Of a stretch of 64,000 bases of DNA, positions 8,309-17,755 are shown one piece after another (within the stretch, counting starts at the first letter, position 1; each line of letters begins with the position of its first letter). The DNA is taken from NCBI RefSeq assembly GCF_040222955.1, contig NZ_JAVKCA010000022.1, forward strand, positions 186,001-250,000, given 5' to 3'. Source of the DNA: Marinoscillum sp040222955. GTDB taxonomy: Bacteria > Bacteroidota > Bacteroidia > Cytophagales > Cyclobacteriaceae. The notes beneath the pieces were generated by a model. The model was given only the letters and a program-made list of their open reading frames with translations. It did no database searches and had not been told where the DNA came from. Position numbers and translations under genes: made by a program.

Positions 8309-9568
8309 ATGTTTGATCAGGATAAATGGGAAGAAATATGGCAAACCATCATGAAGCACAAGCTCCGTACGGCGCTCACTTCCTTTGGTGTTTTTTGGGG
8401 CATCTTCATGTTGGTGCTGCTCCTGGGAGCAGGTAACGGACTGCAAAATGGCGTGATGCAAAATTTTGACATTGCCAAAAATGCGGTGTTTGTATGGACT
8501 GAGGTGACTTCTGTGCCCTATGCGGGGTTTCAGGCTGGCAGGCAAATTGACCTGACCAATGATGACTTTAAAGCCTTACAAAATCTGAAAGGGCTCAACA
8601 CCGTCTCACCAAGGATCCCCCTTAACTCCCGATGGAGTGGCGGTCAGGTGACCATCAGCTATGACAACCGTGACGTCTCCTATTCTATCATGGGAGATTA
8701 CCCGCAGTATCTGGACATCCAGCCGCTTTGGATCACGGAAGGACGGTTTGTCAACAAGTTTGATATCGAACAAAAAAGGAAAATCGCTGTGCTAGGGCGG
8801 CGGGTGAAGGATGACCTTTTCCAGGAGCGCGGTGCCCTTGGTGAATACATTAAGATCAACGGAGTACCCTTCAAAGTAGTAGGGATTTTCGACTCCCGGG
8901 CTACAGGCGAGGATGCGAGAAATGACATCCAGATCATTCACATCCCCGGAACCACCGCTCAGCAAACCTTCAATATGGGTGAAAGCATCGGTTGGTTTGG
9001 GTGCATCCCGACAAGCGGCATTTCAGGACTGGAAGCAGAGGAGATTATCAAGGCAGAGCTAAGAAAACGCCACAAGATAGCGCCCAATGATCGTCAGGCA
9101 CTGGGAAGCTTCAATGTGGAAGAAGAGTTCAAGCAAATGCAGGGGCTCTTTACAGGAATTGCCGCCTTCAGCTGGCTGGTGGCCATAGGCACCATACTGG
9201 CGGGAATGATCGGCGTGGGCAATATTATGCTCATCATCGTAAAAGAGCGTACCAAGGAGATAGGTATCCGCAAATCAATCGGCGCTAAACCATGGTCTAT
9301 TATCAGCATGATCGTGCAGGAGTCTCTGGTCATCTCCGGCGTTTCCGGTTACCTGGGGCTGGTTTTTGGGGTGGTGCTGGTGGAAGGCATTGCCTACGCC
9401 ATGGCAGAGTTTGGCATGCAAAGTGAATTTTTTGTGAACCCAGAAATAGACTTCAAAGCGGCTTTTTCTGCCATCTCCGTACTGCTGGTTTCCGGGGTGA
9501 TGGCCGGTCTGATACCGGGGATCAAAGCGGCCAGGGTAGATCCCGTCATTGCCTTACGAGATGAATAA
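8309..9568 (+). CDS. MacB-like FtsX-family permease (second of two)
   Basis: 419 residues with the same plan as its upstream paralogue: an N-terminal helix, the MacB periplasmic core, three C-terminal helices, the loop KERTKEIGIRKSIGAKP, and the ending GIKAARVDPVIALRDE. The periplasmic domains have diverged much more than the membrane parts, suggesting different surfaces in a heterodimer. A single ATPase gene serves both. The start at 8309 follows the previous stop after one base. The export substrate cannot be inferred from the locus. Confidence 0.9.
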   Translation: MFDQDKWEEIWQTIMKHKLRTALTSFGVFWGIFMLVLLLGAGNGLQNGVMQNFDIAKNAVFVWTEVTSVPYAGFQAGRQIDLTNDDFKALQNLKGLNTVSPRIPLNSRWSGGQVTISYDNRDVSYSIMGDYPQYLDIQPLWITEGRFVNKFDIEQKRKIAVLGRRVKDDLFQERGALGEYIKINGVPFKVVGIFDSRATGEDARNDIQIIHIPGTTAQQTFNMGESIGWFGCIPTSGISGLEAEEIIKAELRKRHKIAPNDRQALGSFNVEEEFKQMQGLFTGIAAFSWLVAIGTILAGMIGVGNIMLIIVKERTKEIGIRKSIGAKPWSIISMIVQESLVISGVSGYLGLVFGVVLVEGIAYAMAEFGMQSEFFVNPEIDFKAAFSAISVLLVSGVMAGLIPGIKAARVDPVIALRDE

Positions 9569-9604
9569 TTTTTTGAATAGACACTAACCAAACTTATCAA
9601 CAGA

Positions 9605-10678
9605 ATGAAACGTTTTTTCATTGGACTCACCATCATCATTATACTCGGGCTATTTGTAGGCACAGGGTATTTTCTCTATCAAAAATCAGAAGAACCGCCT
9701 GTCATTTACGAAACTGACAGCCCATTCAAAACCGATATCATCAAAAAGACCATCGCTACAGGGTCTATTGTGCCGCGGAAAGAAGTGGCCCTGAAATCCC
9801 AGGTTTCCGGGGTAGTAGAAAAACTCTACCTGGAGGAAGGCGCTCAGGTAAGAATCGGCGACCTGGTGGCCAGAATCAAAATCATCCCCAATGTAGTGGC
9901 GCTCAACAATGCCCAGGCGCAGCTGCAAACCGCCAGAATCAACTTTGATAACTCCGAAAAAGAACTCAAAAGACAAAAAGAACTTTTTGATGAAAAAGTG
10001 ATTTCCGAATTTGATTACAATCAGTTTCTCCTGGACTTTAACCTGAGAAAACAGGAAGTAGAAGCCGCAGAAAACAACCTGGAATTAATCAAAGAAGGCT
10101 CATCCCAAAAGACCGGGAATGTCTCCAACCTGGTACGCTCCACGGTGAACGGCATGATTCTGGACATCCCTGTCAAAGAGGGAACCTTCATCATAGAATC
10201 AAATACCTTCAATGAGGGAACAAGCATCGCGTCCGTAGCAGACATGAGTGAGATGATTTTTGAGGGGAAAGTGGACGAATCTGAAGTAGGCAAGATTAAT
10301 GTGGGCATGGATCTGTCACTCTCCGTGGGGGCCATCGAGGGGGTTATTTTCAATGCTAAACTGGAATTTATTTCTCCAAAAGGGGAAAGTGATGAAGGGG
10401 CGATCAAGTTTGATATTAAAGCGGCTGTAGATCTGAAGGAGGAGTATTTTCTCCGTGCGGGCTATAGTGCCACGGCGGATATCATCCTTCAAAAAGTCAG
10501 TGACGTCCTCGCCATCAAAGAAAGCAACCTGATCTTTGAGGGCGACGATATCTTTGTAGAAGTGCGTACAGGCGAGCAGCAGTTTGAGCGGCGCCAGGTC
10601 AAAACGGGGCTTTCTGACGGCATCAACATTCAAATTGCAGAAGGGTTGACAGAAGAGGAAGTAATCAAGAAACTATGA
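9605..10678 (+). CDS. Periplasmic adaptor (MacA/HlyD-type membrane fusion protein)
   Basis: 357 residues. An N-terminal anchor helix (residues about 5-25, IGLTIIIILGLFVGTGYFLY) is followed by a beta-barrel and lipoyl-like half motif (VEKLYLEEGAQVRIGDLVA, about 70-90). A long alpha-helical hairpin with heptad character spans about 100-165. The second lipoyl half (STVNGMILDIPVKEGTFI) and a C-terminal beta domain complete it. It would bridge the MacB-like permeases to an outer-membrane channel. No TolC-like gene is in the window, so the channel must be encoded elsewhere. It lies 36 bases after the second permease, in the same operon. Confidence 0.9.
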   Translation: MKRFFIGLTIIIILGLFVGTGYFLYQKSEEPPVIYETDSPFKTDIIKKTIATGSIVPRKEVALKSQVSGVVEKLYLEEGAQVRIGDLVARIKIIPNVVALNNAQAQLQTARINFDNSEKELKRQKELFDEKVISEFDYNQFLLDFNLRKQEVEAAENNLELIKEGSSQKTGNVSNLVRSTVNGMILDIPVKEGTFIIESNTFNEGTSIASVADMSEMIFEGKVDESEVGKINVGMDLSLSVGAIEGVIFNAKLEFISPKGESDEGAIKFDIKAAVDLKEEYFLRAGYSATADIILQKVSDVLAIKESNLIFEGDDIFVEVRTGEQQFERRQVKTGLSDGINIQIAEGLTEEEVIKKL

Positions 10679-10759
10679 TGGACTGACCATGCCAATGTCC
10701 CTCCCATACACTTTAGCGAAAAATGACAACAGGACGGAGTTCTATGCGTATGGTAACAC

Positions 10760-11500
10760 ATGCAAAAAATAACCGTATGCCTTGTACTCTTCGGATTAGT
10801 GATGAGTTGTACCAACAGAGAGCCGGATAAGCCAAATAAGGTGCTGACTGAGGCCATCAGGGCCCATGGCCAGGATCGCCTTGTCAACAGCCGTGTTTCA
10901 TTCACATTCCGTGATAAATCTTACAGTGTGACCAGAAGTGAAGACAGCTACCAATATACCCGGTCATTCAAGGAGGATACAAGCCGGATTGAGGATGTAC
11001 TCATCAAAAGCACCGACTTCACCCGTCGGGTGAATGGTGTGGAAGTCACCGTGCCCGACACCATGCAGGCTAAATACACCAATTCGGTGAACTCCGTACT
11101 TTATTTTATGCAACTGCCCTACCTGCTCAATGATCCTGCGGTGATCAAATCCTTTGAGGGCACACAAAGGATCCATGGCGAAACCTATGAAGTGCTCAGA
11201 GTCACCTTCCGATCCAATGGTGGCGGGGAGGACTTTCAGGACGAATACCGTTATTGGTTTCATGAAAAAACGCACCTGCTGGACTACCTGGCATACAACT
11301 ACGAAACTGACGGGGGTGGGGTCCGGTTTAGAAAAGCCTACAATCGTTCCGAGCGGGGCGGCATGCTTTTCCAGGATTATGTGAACTACGAAGTACCGGT
11401 GGGCACCCCCCTTCAAAAAATCCCGGATCTGCTGGAGGCAGGAAAACTCAAGGAGCTATCCCGCATCAACAATACGGACATTCAGGTGGAACGCCTTTAG
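10760..11500 (+). CDS. DUF6503-like lipoprotein
   Basis: A 246-residue lipoprotein; the signal MQKITVCLVLFGLVMSC puts the lipidated Cys at 17. The beginning of the mature part, LTEAIRAHGQDRLVNSRVSF, fits the AHGG-type start of the DUF6503 family of Bacteroidota envelope proteins, whose function is unknown. The remainder is beta-rich with the motifs DEYRYWFHEKTHLLDYLAYNY. It lies 81 bases downstream of the MacA-like gene, perhaps as the last gene of the same transcript. Its stop overlaps the convergent lgt stop by four bases. Confidence 0.7.
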   Translation: MQKITVCLVLFGLVMSCTNREPDKPNKVLTEAIRAHGQDRLVNSRVSFTFRDKSYSVTRSEDSYQYTRSFKEDTSRIEDVLIKSTDFTRRVNGVEVTVPDTMQAKYTNSVNSVLYFMQLPYLLNDPAVIKSFEGTQRIHGETYEVLRVTFRSNGGGEDFQDEYRYWFHEKTHLLDYLAYNYETDGGGVRFRKAYNRSERGGMLFQDYVNYEVPVGTPLQKIPDLLEAGKLKELSRINNTDIQVERL

Positions 11501-12618
11501 CCTATTTTGCGGTCTTCCCCGCTCATGGTTTTCGTGCCTTTCATGTGGAAGTAGATCATCATGCCGATCCCCGAAAGGACAAGCGGAATACTCAGCAGCT
11601 GCCCCATGTTCAGGGCCATTCCCTCCTCAAAGGCCTCCTGATTGAGTTTGAAGTACTCATCCACAAACCTCAGTGACCAAAGTAAAGTCATAAAGAGGGC
11701 GAAGCTAAATCCTTGTGGCAGGACAAATCGTTTCTCCTTCCAGATCCAGAAAAAGAGTAACATCAGCAAAAGACAATAACCAGCTTCATAAAGTTGCGCC
11801 GCATGCCTTGACACTCCCAGACCATAAATTTCCGCAACTGACCGGTTATCTTCCTGATAAAACTTGTACGCCAGTGGTTCGTCCTTTCCAAAATCGATGT
11901 GCTCCACCACATCGTCATATCTGAGCAAGGCACTCCTGAGCTGGTTTTCAAAAAACACCTTGTCCTGAGCGGTAAGCTCCACACCACGTTGGTAAATAAT
12001 CTTCGCAGTGACCGGGTGTATTCCAAGGGTATTGCTGACTTTTTCTCCCCCCTTAAGGAAAATCACATCTTCCACCTTTCGGTCATCATATCGCAGCACA
12101 TCTTCTGTAAAACGTGCATACACCACACCGTAGTTGGCATTGGTCATTTTCCCCTCCATCTCTGAGTTGAAAAAATTACCTGTACGAATCATCGCTCCGG
12201 TGATGGCCACCACTATCACCAACCGGTCCAGCATCCATAACATCGGGTACTGGGGATATTTCTTTGAGAAAAGGAATATGGCTAGTATAATTCCCAGCGC
12301 ACCACCGTGACTGGCCAAACCACCCTCCCAAATTTTCAAAATCTCAATGGGATTGGTAAGGTAGTATCCCGGGTTGTAAAACAAACAATGCCCAAGTCTG
12401 GCTCCTACCACTACTGCCACCACCATATAGACGGTCAGCTTTTCTACGTCCTTTTCCGGCCGCCCCTCCTGCTTGAAGAGCCAAAACATGATCTGTTGAG
12501 AAACAATAAATCCACCCGCAAAAAGCAGCCCATACCACCGCACAGGATGATCAAGAATGGGAATGACAAAAATATCGGGGTCTGAGCTCCAGATGAGAAA
12601 ATTAAGGATGAATTCCAT
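11497..12618 (-). CDS. lgt: Prolipoprotein diacylglyceryl transferase
   Basis: Transfers diacylglycerol from phosphatidylglycerol to the lipobox cysteine of prolipoproteins, the first step of lipoprotein maturation in the inner membrane. The family signature is present: HPVRWYG at residues 24-30, HGGALG at 104-109, and RTGNFFNSE at 145-153 with the essential Arg and Asn residues. At 373 residues it is about 80-100 longer than the E. coli enzyme. The extra material lies at about 160-270, between the catalytic core and the last helices; long inserts of this kind are common in Bacteroidota. It is the last gene of a minus-strand run after trkA-trkH, three bases from trkH. Confidence 0.93.
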   Translation of the reverse strand: MEFILNFLIWSSDPDIFVIPILDHPVRWYGLLFAGGFIVSQQIMFWLFKQEGRPEKDVEKLTVYMVVAVVVGARLGHCLFYNPGYYLTNPIEILKIWEGGLASHGGALGIILAIFLFSKKYPQYPMLWMLDRLVIVVAITGAMIRTGNFFNSEMEGKMTNANYGVVYARFTEDVLRYDDRKVEDVIFLKGGEKVSNTLGIHPVTAKIIYQRGVELTAQDKVFFENQLRSALLRYDDVVEHIDFGKDEPLAYKFYQEDNRSVAEIYGLGVSRHAAQLYEAGYCLLLMLLFFWIWKEKRFVLPQGFSFALFMTLLWSLRFVDEYFKLNQEAFEEGMALNMGQLLSIPLVLSGIGMMIYFHMKGTKTMSGEDRKIG

Positions 12619-12621
12619 GCA

Positions 12622-14079
12622 TTAATTTGTTTTCCAAAAATAAGGTGTGAACAGCATTAAAACGGTGAAGAGTTCCAATCTGCCTAAAAGCATCAAAAAA
12701 GCCAGCACCCACTTACCAGGCGCAGAGATAGAAGCAAAGTTATCAACAGGGCCCACATCACCAATACCAGGGCCAATATTTCCAAGGCACGTGGCCACGG
12801 AGCCTATGGCAGTGTTAAAATCTGCACCCAACATACCCATGACCACAGACCCAAGTGCGAATATGGAAATGTAGATCATGATGAAGGCCAGGATATTGTA
12901 GGTGATCTCTCTGGATACGGCCTTTCCATTCAGCCGGATAGGGATCACCGCATTAGGATGTAGCTGGCGCTTCAGCTCCATCAGGCTGTTCTTGACCAAA
13001 ATAATATGTCGTACGATTTTCACGCCACCAGCTGTGGAGCCTGCCGAAGCACCGAAAAACATCATCACGACAAACAGGATGGTAATAAAAGGTGTCCAGG
13101 ATGTGTAATCCGCTGTAATAAATCCGGTGGTAGTAATAATTGACACCACCTGAAAGAGTGAATCCCGGATGGACTTTTCAAATGTGTCGTGTCCCTGGCT
13201 GAAAATCACAATACCGATAAGCAGCCCGGCCACTACACAAAAACCGGTGTAGAACCTGAACTCTTCGTTTTGAAAGACCTTTAGAAATTTCTTGTGTAAC
13301 ACCAGGTAGGTCATGGTGAAGTTGGTCCCCGCCAGGAACATGAACAAGATGATCACATACTGAATGTAGGGTGACGAATAATAAGCAATGCTGGCGTTTT
13401 TGGTAGAAAAGCCACCCGTGGCCATGGTAGTAAGTCCGTGGTTGATTGCATCATAAAAAGTCATTCCACCCACCCACAAAAGTAGTGTTTCTGTGAGGGT
13501 CAGGCCGAGATAGATAAACCAGAGTCTCTTGGCGGTCTCTTTGATTCTGGGCTGTAGCTTATCTGGCGAAATCCCCGGAGCCTCCGCCACGAAAAGCTGC
13601 ATACCACCAATGCCCAAAATGGGCAAGATGGCCACAGTAAGCACGATAATACCCATCCCTCCTATCCATTGCGTAAGGCTCCTCCAAAACAGAATCCCCT
13701 TGTGAACCGCTTCTATATCAGTAAGGATGGTAGCACCTGTGGTGGAAAATCCGCTCAGGGTCTCAAAAAATGCCTCTGTAAGGTTAGGAATGGAGCCACT
13801 CAGGATATAGGGAAGAGATCCAAAGAAAGACATTATGAGCCACCCGAAAGTCACCACCAGATAACCATCCCGCTTTCTCAACTCCTTATTCTGACTGTTT
13901 TTGGTAAAAAACCACATCAAAAAACCAAAGGATGCCGTGATGGTAGCTGAAAGGATAATTGAAAAAAGATCTCCCTCCTTATAATAAAGACTAAATGGAA
14001 TACACGAGAGCATAAACACTCCATTCAGCATCAGTAAGGTGCCTAAAATGTTGATGATGACCCGGTAGTTGAAAAGCAT
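12622..14079 (-). CDS. trkH: Trk potassium uptake pore subunit TrkH
   Basis: A 485-residue membrane protein of the SKT superfamily. The four selectivity-filter loops are visible: SGFSTTGATIL (about 109-119), TTMATGGFSTKNA (about 217-229), SIITTTGFITADY (about 314-326) and ATCLGNIGPGIG (about 432-443). It forms the ion-conducting subunit and needs the NAD-binding TrkA ring, encoded directly upstream with one base between the genes. Together they import potassium for turgor and pH control. The length is normal for TrkH, and no residue is missing. Confidence 0.93.
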   Translation of the reverse strand: MLFNYRVIINILGTLLMLNGVFMLSCIPFSLYYKEGDLFSIILSATITASFGFLMWFFTKNSQNKELRKRDGYLVVTFGWLIMSFFGSLPYILSGSIPNLTEAFFETLSGFSTTGATILTDIEAVHKGILFWRSLTQWIGGMGIIVLTVAILPILGIGGMQLFVAEAPGISPDKLQPRIKETAKRLWFIYLGLTLTETLLLWVGGMTFYDAINHGLTTMATGGFSTKNASIAYYSSPYIQYVIILFMFLAGTNFTMTYLVLHKKFLKVFQNEEFRFYTGFCVVAGLLIGIVIFSQGHDTFEKSIRDSLFQVVSIITTTGFITADYTSWTPFITILFVVMMFFGASAGSTAGGVKIVRHIILVKNSLMELKRQLHPNAVIPIRLNGKAVSREITYNILAFIMIYISIFALGSVVMGMLGADFNTAIGSVATCLGNIGPGIGDVGPVDNFASISAPGKWVLAFLMLLGRLELFTVLMLFTPYFWKTN

Positions 14080-14080
14080 G

Positions 14081-15421
14081 CTATTTGAAGAATCCTTCTA
14101 CGGTATGAATACACTCCGACCTGGACAATACCACTACACGATCTTTAGGCTGAAAGTGGAAGCTTCCGCGAACGGTATGCCCGATTCCTTTTCTGATGAC
14201 TCCACCAATAATGGCTGTTTTTGGAAAGTCAATGTTTCGAAGTTCGTGTTCCAGAATTTTTGAATTTGGCTGTACTTCGAACTCCAGAATTTCAGCATCC
14301 ACTCCGTGAATACTGGTAAGGTTAATGACTTGTCCCTTTCTGATATACCTGAAAATGAAATTTGCAGCAATCAGCTTCTTATTGATCAGCGTATCCACCC
14401 CTATGTTTTGAGAAAGGTGGATATAGTCCATATTTTCGACCGCAGCAATGGTTTTGGCCACACCATTGTTTTTTGCCACCAGGCAGGAAATGATGTTCGT
14501 CTCAGAGTTACCAGTTACCGCAATCACGGCATCCATCCGGTCAATTCCTTCCTCTTTAAGTAAATCAATGTCCCGGCCGTCTCCATTGATGATCATGGTA
14601 TCAGGCAGCTCGTCGGCCAGGTTGAAGCACTTTTCCTTGTCCTGCTCAATGAGCTTAATGTTGTATTTCTTGCTCAGCTGCCTGGCGGTGTTGATCCCCA
14701 CCTTGCTGCCTCCCAAAATCATAATGTTCTTGATTTCTATCTGTTCCTTTCCGGCGAGGGCCATTACCCGGTCTGTACCACTGGGCTCGGTAATAAAATA
14801 AGCATGATCATTGATCTGAAATTTATTTTCTCCGTGCGGTATAATGGTCTGATTCTCTCTGAGTATCGCTACTGTAGTAAAATTATGATCAGGATTGAGG
14901 TAAGCCGTTTCGGTGAGTGTCTTATCCAGAAGTTCCGATTTCTCATCTACAGTGATCCCAATAAGGGAGAGCATCCCCTTCTCAAACTCGAACGTGTCGG
15001 TAAGGGCCGATTGTTTGAGCAGTCTCTTAATCTCTTTGGCCGCCAGTGATTCAGGTGAGATAATCTCGTCGATTCCAATGGTTTTCAAGTCCAGCTTTTC
15101 CCGCTGATGCAAAAACTCAATATTGGAGATACGAGCCACCGTACGTTTAGCCCCCAGTGCCTTTCCAATGATGGCTGTCGTCAGGTTGGTCTCTTCTATG
15201 GAAGTCACCGCTATCAGCAGGTCAGCCTTGGATACATTGGCCTCTTCCAGAATACCTATTGATGTACTGCTGCCTCGGATCGTGTGCACATCCAGGTGGT
15301 TAGAGGCATGCTCCAGAACAGCGCTATCCTGATCTATAAGTATGATGTCTTGTTCCTCATACGCCAGAAGTCTGGCAAGGTGAAACCCCAAATCCCCGGC
15401 ACCAGCAATGATAATTCTCAT
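14081..15421 (-). CDS. trkA: Trk potassium uptake regulatory subunit TrkA
   Basis: A 446-residue cytosolic protein of two tandem RCK units. Each has an NAD-binding Rossmann half (AGAGDLGFHLARLL at residues 6-19, and ILGGSKVGINTARQL near 233-247) followed by a TrkA_C domain. This two-in-one layout is the standard E. coli-type TrkA. It gates TrkH, encoded next on the same strand. A minus-strand promoter box lies about 20 bases ahead of the start codon, so trkA-trkH-lgt may be transcribed separately from the symporter gene upstream. Confidence 0.93.
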   Translation of the reverse strand: MRIIIAGAGDLGFHLARLLAYEEQDIILIDQDSAVLEHASNHLDVHTIRGSSTSIGILEEANVSKADLLIAVTSIEETNLTTAIIGKALGAKRTVARISNIEFLHQREKLDLKTIGIDEIISPESLAAKEIKRLLKQSALTDTFEFEKGMLSLIGITVDEKSELLDKTLTETAYLNPDHNFTTVAILRENQTIIPHGENKFQINDHAYFITEPSGTDRVMALAGKEQIEIKNIMILGGSKVGINTARQLSKKYNIKLIEQDKEKCFNLADELPDTMIINGDGRDIDLLKEEGIDRMDAVIAVTGNSETNIISCLVAKNNGVAKTIAAVENMDYIHLSQNIGVDTLINKKLIAANFIFRYIRKGQVINLTSIHGVDAEILEFEVQPNSKILEHELRNIDFPKTAIIGGVIRKGIGHTVRGSFHFQPKDRVVVLSRSECIHTVEGFFK

Positions 15422-15441
15422 AGCATTTCCATATAGGGTGG

Positions 15442-15475
15442 CAAATATAAAGTAAAGATCAGGCAGAGAAACAAA
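15442..15475 (-). promoter_or_regulatory. Promoter for trkA-trkH
   Basis: The minus strand reads TATATTTG at 15449-15442, an exact TAnnTTTG box. A TTTG lies at 15475-15472; the 22-base spacer is slightly long. The box is about 20 bases ahead of the trkA ATG. Confidence 0.5.
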
Positions 15476-15573
15476 CTTAGCACCCTTATTCGTCGAGCGG
15501 TGAATAATCCACGATGATCCGGGTTCTCATACATGCCAATTGCCGGTTTTTTATTTAAGTAATCTCTCATGGT

Positions 15574-16938
15574 TTATTCATCAGCCTCTACACCAGAAAA
15601 ATAAACTCTAGCGGCTTTCAGTGCTTTTGGTGCTAACACAATCGCTCCTATCATTGTTGGGAATGCCATCAATCCATAGGCCACATCTATAAACGCTACA
15701 ACTCCCTGAAGGGTGGCCACAGATCCCACCAAAATCAGAAAAACGTACCAATAATTAAACAAAGCAGCATACCGCGCCCCTATCAGAAACGACAGACATT
15801 TCTGCCCATAGTAGGCAAATCCAAAAAGGGTGGTAAAGGCGAAAATCAGTACGCACAGTGCGAGAATGTAGGGACCAACCCCCGGAAGACTGTCTCCAAA
15901 AGCTTTAGCCGTGAGGGAAATACCATTGAGATCTCCGTATTTCCAGGCGCCCGTTACCAATATACAGAGTCCTGTCATCGTGCAAATCACCAGAGTATCA
16001 ATAGCGGGACCCAGCATGGCAACAAGGCCCTCGCGCACGGGCTCCTTGGTTTTGGCAGCCCCGTGCATCATGGGTGCAGTACCGATGCCCGCTTCGTTGG
16101 AGAAGGCAGCACGGCGAGCTCCCGTAATAATGAGCGCTCCCACAGCCCCACCCAAAACAGAGTCAGCAGTAAAAGCATCCGTAAGAATCAAAACCAATGA
16201 ACTCCAAACCTCTCCGTAATTGACCATCAGGATGAGTATCACGCTAGCCACGTACAGCAGGACCATTGAAGGCACCAATTTGCTGGCTACGCTGCCTATC
16301 CTGGTGATCCCTCCAAAAATCACGAGCGCAACCAAAATGGCAATAAACACACCCAACCCCAGGTCTATATAAATACTATCCAATGCCAGCCCATTTGGTA
16401 CAAATAAGATATCCTTGGTCGCCTGCACGATCTGATTGGCTTGAAAAATAGGAGTAGCACCGAAAAAGCCCACCACCGCAAAGAAACTGGCCAGCGGCAT
16501 CCACCTTTTGCCTAACCCCTCACGGATATAGTACATAGGTCCACCCTGAAGATTACCCGCAGAATCTTTGCCCCGGTACATCACCGACAGTGTGCAGGTG
16601 AAAAACTTGGTGGCCATTCCGAAGAAAGCACTTACCCACATCCAAAAAATGGCCCCGGGGCCGCCCATGGCAATGGCTACGGCCACCCCTGAGATATTGC
16701 CCATACCAATGGTCGCGGCAAGCGCCCCCGACAATGCCTGAAAGTGATTAATATCTCCGGGATCTGACGGATCATCATATTTGCCCCTGAGGACGTTGAT
16801 GGCATGGCCAAAATACCTGAACGGCAAGAAGCGTGAATACAGCATAAAAAACACCCCGCCACCCAACAACAAAATCAGCAGGGGCGTACCCCAGATAAAA
16901 TTGGCCGCATCCTGGAAAAAACGTTCGAGTACACTCAT
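15574..16938 (-). CDS. Alanine/glycine:cation symporter (AGCS family)
   Basis: 454 residues with about 10-11 membrane helices. Characteristic AGCS segments include the ISGVAVAIAMGGPGAIFWMW region (about 85-105), the GGPMYYIREGLG motif (131-142) and RRAAFSNEAGIGTAPMMHGAAK (about 273-294). It imports alanine or glycine together with sodium ions across the inner membrane. The start codon overlaps the stop of the upstream TesA-like gene by four bases (ATGA), so the two are translated together. That pairing is not an obvious functional one. Confidence 0.9.
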   Translation of the reverse strand: MSVLERFFQDAANFIWGTPLLILLLGGGVFFMLYSRFLPFRYFGHAINVLRGKYDDPSDPGDINHFQALSGALAATIGMGNISGVAVAIAMGGPGAIFWMWVSAFFGMATKFFTCTLSVMYRGKDSAGNLQGGPMYYIREGLGKRWMPLASFFAVVGFFGATPIFQANQIVQATKDILFVPNGLALDSIYIDLGLGVFIAILVALVIFGGITRIGSVASKLVPSMVLLYVASVILILMVNYGEVWSSLVLILTDAFTADSVLGGAVGALIITGARRAAFSNEAGIGTAPMMHGAAKTKEPVREGLVAMLGPAIDTLVICTMTGLCILVTGAWKYGDLNGISLTAKAFGDSLPGVGPYILALCVLIFAFTTLFGFAYYGQKCLSFLIGARYAALFNYWYVFLILVGSVATLQGVVAFIDVAYGLMAFPTMIGAIVLAPKALKAARVYFSGVEADE

Positions 16939-17642
16939 AGGGTCTGAAATTCTTCAAGGATCGGCCTGAGTGCTCGCCAGACGTTTTCCGCCAATATCTG
17001 ATGACCTTCCACTGTGGGGTGGATGCCATCAGGTAAATTGAGCTCCGGATTGCCTGCCACCCCATCCAATATGAAGGGCAGTAAGGAAGCACCTGTTTCA
17101 GAGGCTACCGCAGGAAATATTGCACTAAACCGGGTAGTATAGTCTTTCCCAAGGTTAGGAGGCACTCGCATTCCTACCAGGAGGATCTTCACTTCAGGGT
17201 TAGCCTCTTTTACCTTGTCAATAATGAGCAATAAATTCTTTTTCGTTTCATCCAGGTCGAGCCCACGGAGCCCGTCATTGGCCCCAAGCTCCAATACGAA
17301 TACATCCGGAATGGTTTGCAGCACCCATTCGATCCTGTTGAGTCCACCAGAGGTGGTTTCACCACTGAGGCCGGCATTGATAACTTTAAACTCGTATCCC
17401 AATGAATCCAGCCTGTCCTGAATCAGGGCCGGAAAGGCATCCTCTACGTCCAGCTGATACCCGGCAGTGATGCTGTTACCAAAAAACAAAATTACCGGCA
17501 CCTCCTTTTGATCCTGTTTGGTATCACTAGATTGATTTTCTACAGCAGTTGTCCCCTCATTGGTAGCGGATTTATTTTGACTATCACATCCACTCATCAG
17601 CCAACCAATTAAACTCAGCGTACATAATATTTTTCCTTTCAT
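16935..17642 (-). CDS. TesA-like SGNH-fold esterase/lysophospholipase (lipoprotein)
   Basis: The ATG at 17642 yields a standard lipoprotein signal, MKGKILCTLSLIGWLMSGC (Cys19); the longer reading from 17696 only adds unrelated residues. The SGNH blocks are present: nucleophile Ser in FFGNSITAG, Gly in NAGLSGETTSGG, Asn in ELGANDGLRG, and the Asp-His pair in PDGIHPTVEGH. This matches arylesterase/acyl-CoA thioesterase I (TesA) of E. coli, which cleaves acyl esters in the periplasm. It is divergent from a YbbA/YbbP-like ABC pair, the same neighbourhood as E. coli tesA-ybbA-ybbP, which strengthens the assignment. Confidence 0.88.
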   Translation of the reverse strand: MKGKILCTLSLIGWLMSGCDSQNKSATNEGTTAVENQSSDTKQDQKEVPVILFFGNSITAGYQLDVEDAFPALIQDRLDSLGYEFKVINAGLSGETTSGGLNRIEWVLQTIPDVFVLELGANDGLRGLDLDETKKNLLLIIDKVKEANPEVKILLVGMRVPPNLGKDYTTRFSAIFPAVASETGASLLPFILDGVAGNPELNLPDGIHPTVEGHQILAENVWRALRPILEEFQTL

Positions 17643-17755
17643 GCCTACAAAACCTCTGGTCTGATCCACCGAAAATATAGAATATCCTCTCGGCAAGCTC
17701 CGAATTTAATAAACATGATGGAAGCGAATTCGTTTTTATGATTTAAACTGCATAA

